The notes under the pieces: model-generated
The model's database searches: none
Told to the model about the DNA's origin: nothing
What the model saw: only the letters and a program-made list of their open reading frames with translations
Shown: piece by piece, positions 63,803-64,000 of the stretch
How positions within the stretch are numbered: position 1 is the stretch's first letter
Layout of the letters: the number at the start of each line of letters is the position of its first letter
DNA from: Streptomyces sp. NBC_00683
Lineage (GTDB): Bacteria; Actinomycetota; Actinomycetes; Streptomycetales; Streptomycetaceae
Direction: 5' to 3'
Length of the DNA stretch: 64,000 nt
Assembly (NCBI RefSeq): GCF_036226745.1
Contig: NZ_CP109013.1
Coordinates: 4,154,001-4,218,000, forward strand
Program-made: the position numbers and the translations under genes

Positions 63803-63860
63803 GACGCACTCTCCTCGACTTGCCGACGGTACGGACTGCCCTGGGTGTCCGTCTCAACGG

Positions 63861-63898
63861 GTGCCGTACGGAGCGGATGGCACCCCTCCGTACAGCAC
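63861..63898. promoter_or_regulatory. inverted repeat between tetR and the edge gene
   Basis: gtgccgtacggag and ctccgtacagcac form an imperfect 13-bp inverted repeat (one mismatch) with a 12-nt centre. It could be the TetR operator or the terminator of the edge gene. Confidence 0.35.
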
Positions 63899-63909
63899 TC
63901 CGTCCGATG

Positions 63910-64000
63910 CTATGCCCGCTCCGGTGCCCGCTGCTCGGGCCGAGGGTCCTCGGCGGTCTGCGCCGCGTCCGCGCGCTCCGCCCGGCGCAGCAGTACGGCG
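63910..64000 (-). CDS. C-terminal end of a protein cut by the window edge
   Basis: The minus-strand frame ending at the TAG at 63910-63912 gives AVLLRRAERADAAQTAEDPR and a short charged tail. A basic/acidic C-terminal tail after a hydrophobic stretch fits an MFS-type efflux pump upstream of a TetR gene, but the fragment is too short to name. Confidence 0.5.
   Translation of the reverse strand, partial: AVLLRRAERADAAQTAEDPRPEQRAPERA

Overview
The window is high-GC actinobacterial DNA, almost certainly Streptomyces. The marks are codon position-3 G/C, Lsr2, a DUF3073 protein, SigF/SigN-type sigma factors, many GTG starts, several probable leaderless genes, and a purine gene order (vdh-DUF3073-purM-purF ... 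purL-purQ-purS, lsr2, purC, purD, dnaX) that I recall from Streptomyces chromosomes. It is core chromosome, not a plasmid or phage.

Layout. 1-28.9 kb: a partial conserved gene, valine dehydrogenase, DUF3073, the purM/purF pair, a Tat-exported sulfatase, a META-domain lipoprotein, a mycothiol-dependent-type enzyme, a membrane-anchored unknown, an M23 peptidase with an ArsR-type regulator, the purS-purQ-purL operon, lsr2, two tRNA-Gly genes, an ABC-2 transporter with a two-component pair, a third tRNA-Gly, purC, a dimethylformamidase-like protein, a degenerate M48-like membrane protein, purD, dnaX, the 4.5S RNA and tRNA-Ser(GGA). Together purF, purM, purS/Q/L, purC and purD supply most of the route to IMP.

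28.9-42.4 kb: a decayed tyrosine recombinase beside tRNA-Ser(GGA), an IclR regulator, then a cobalamin (B12) cluster: cobN behind a cobalamin riboswitch, and cobG, cobH, a cobI-cobJ fusion, cobK, cbiD, cobM and cobL. A DinB-like gene sits inside it. CobG and CobN mark the oxygen-dependent late-cobalt route, while CbiD replaces CobF.

42.6-54.5 kb: an orphan sensor-domain membrane protein, an ECF42-type sigma factor with its YCII/DGPF partner and a matching promoter, an NmrA-like protein, an HhH-GPD protein, a secreted M28 aminopeptidase, a HerA-like ATPase, an orphan VapB-like protein, a LytR_C-domain protein, upp, a small basic protein, the TadA partner protein with tadA, tRNA-Ser(CGA), a 54-residue membrane protein and a Dabb protein.

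54.7-64 kb: two SigB-like sigma factors in tandem, a small membrane protein, a MarR-MFS-YceI locus in which the transporter and YceI carry the same carboxypeptidase-regulatory-like domains, a PPOX protein, a 2-hydroxyacid dehydrogenase, a TetR regulator and a partial gene at the edge.

The most interesting signals are: a tRNA-Gly(UCC) with non-canonical D and T loops, reminiscent of tRNAs dedicated to cell-wall glycine transfer; a signalling/transport module framed by two near-identical tRNA-Gly genes and terminators; the MarR-MFS-YceI domain-sharing locus with twin operators; a 16-bp perfect palindrome touching the start codon of the ArsR gene; and 20-bp tandem repeats upstream of the sulfatase.
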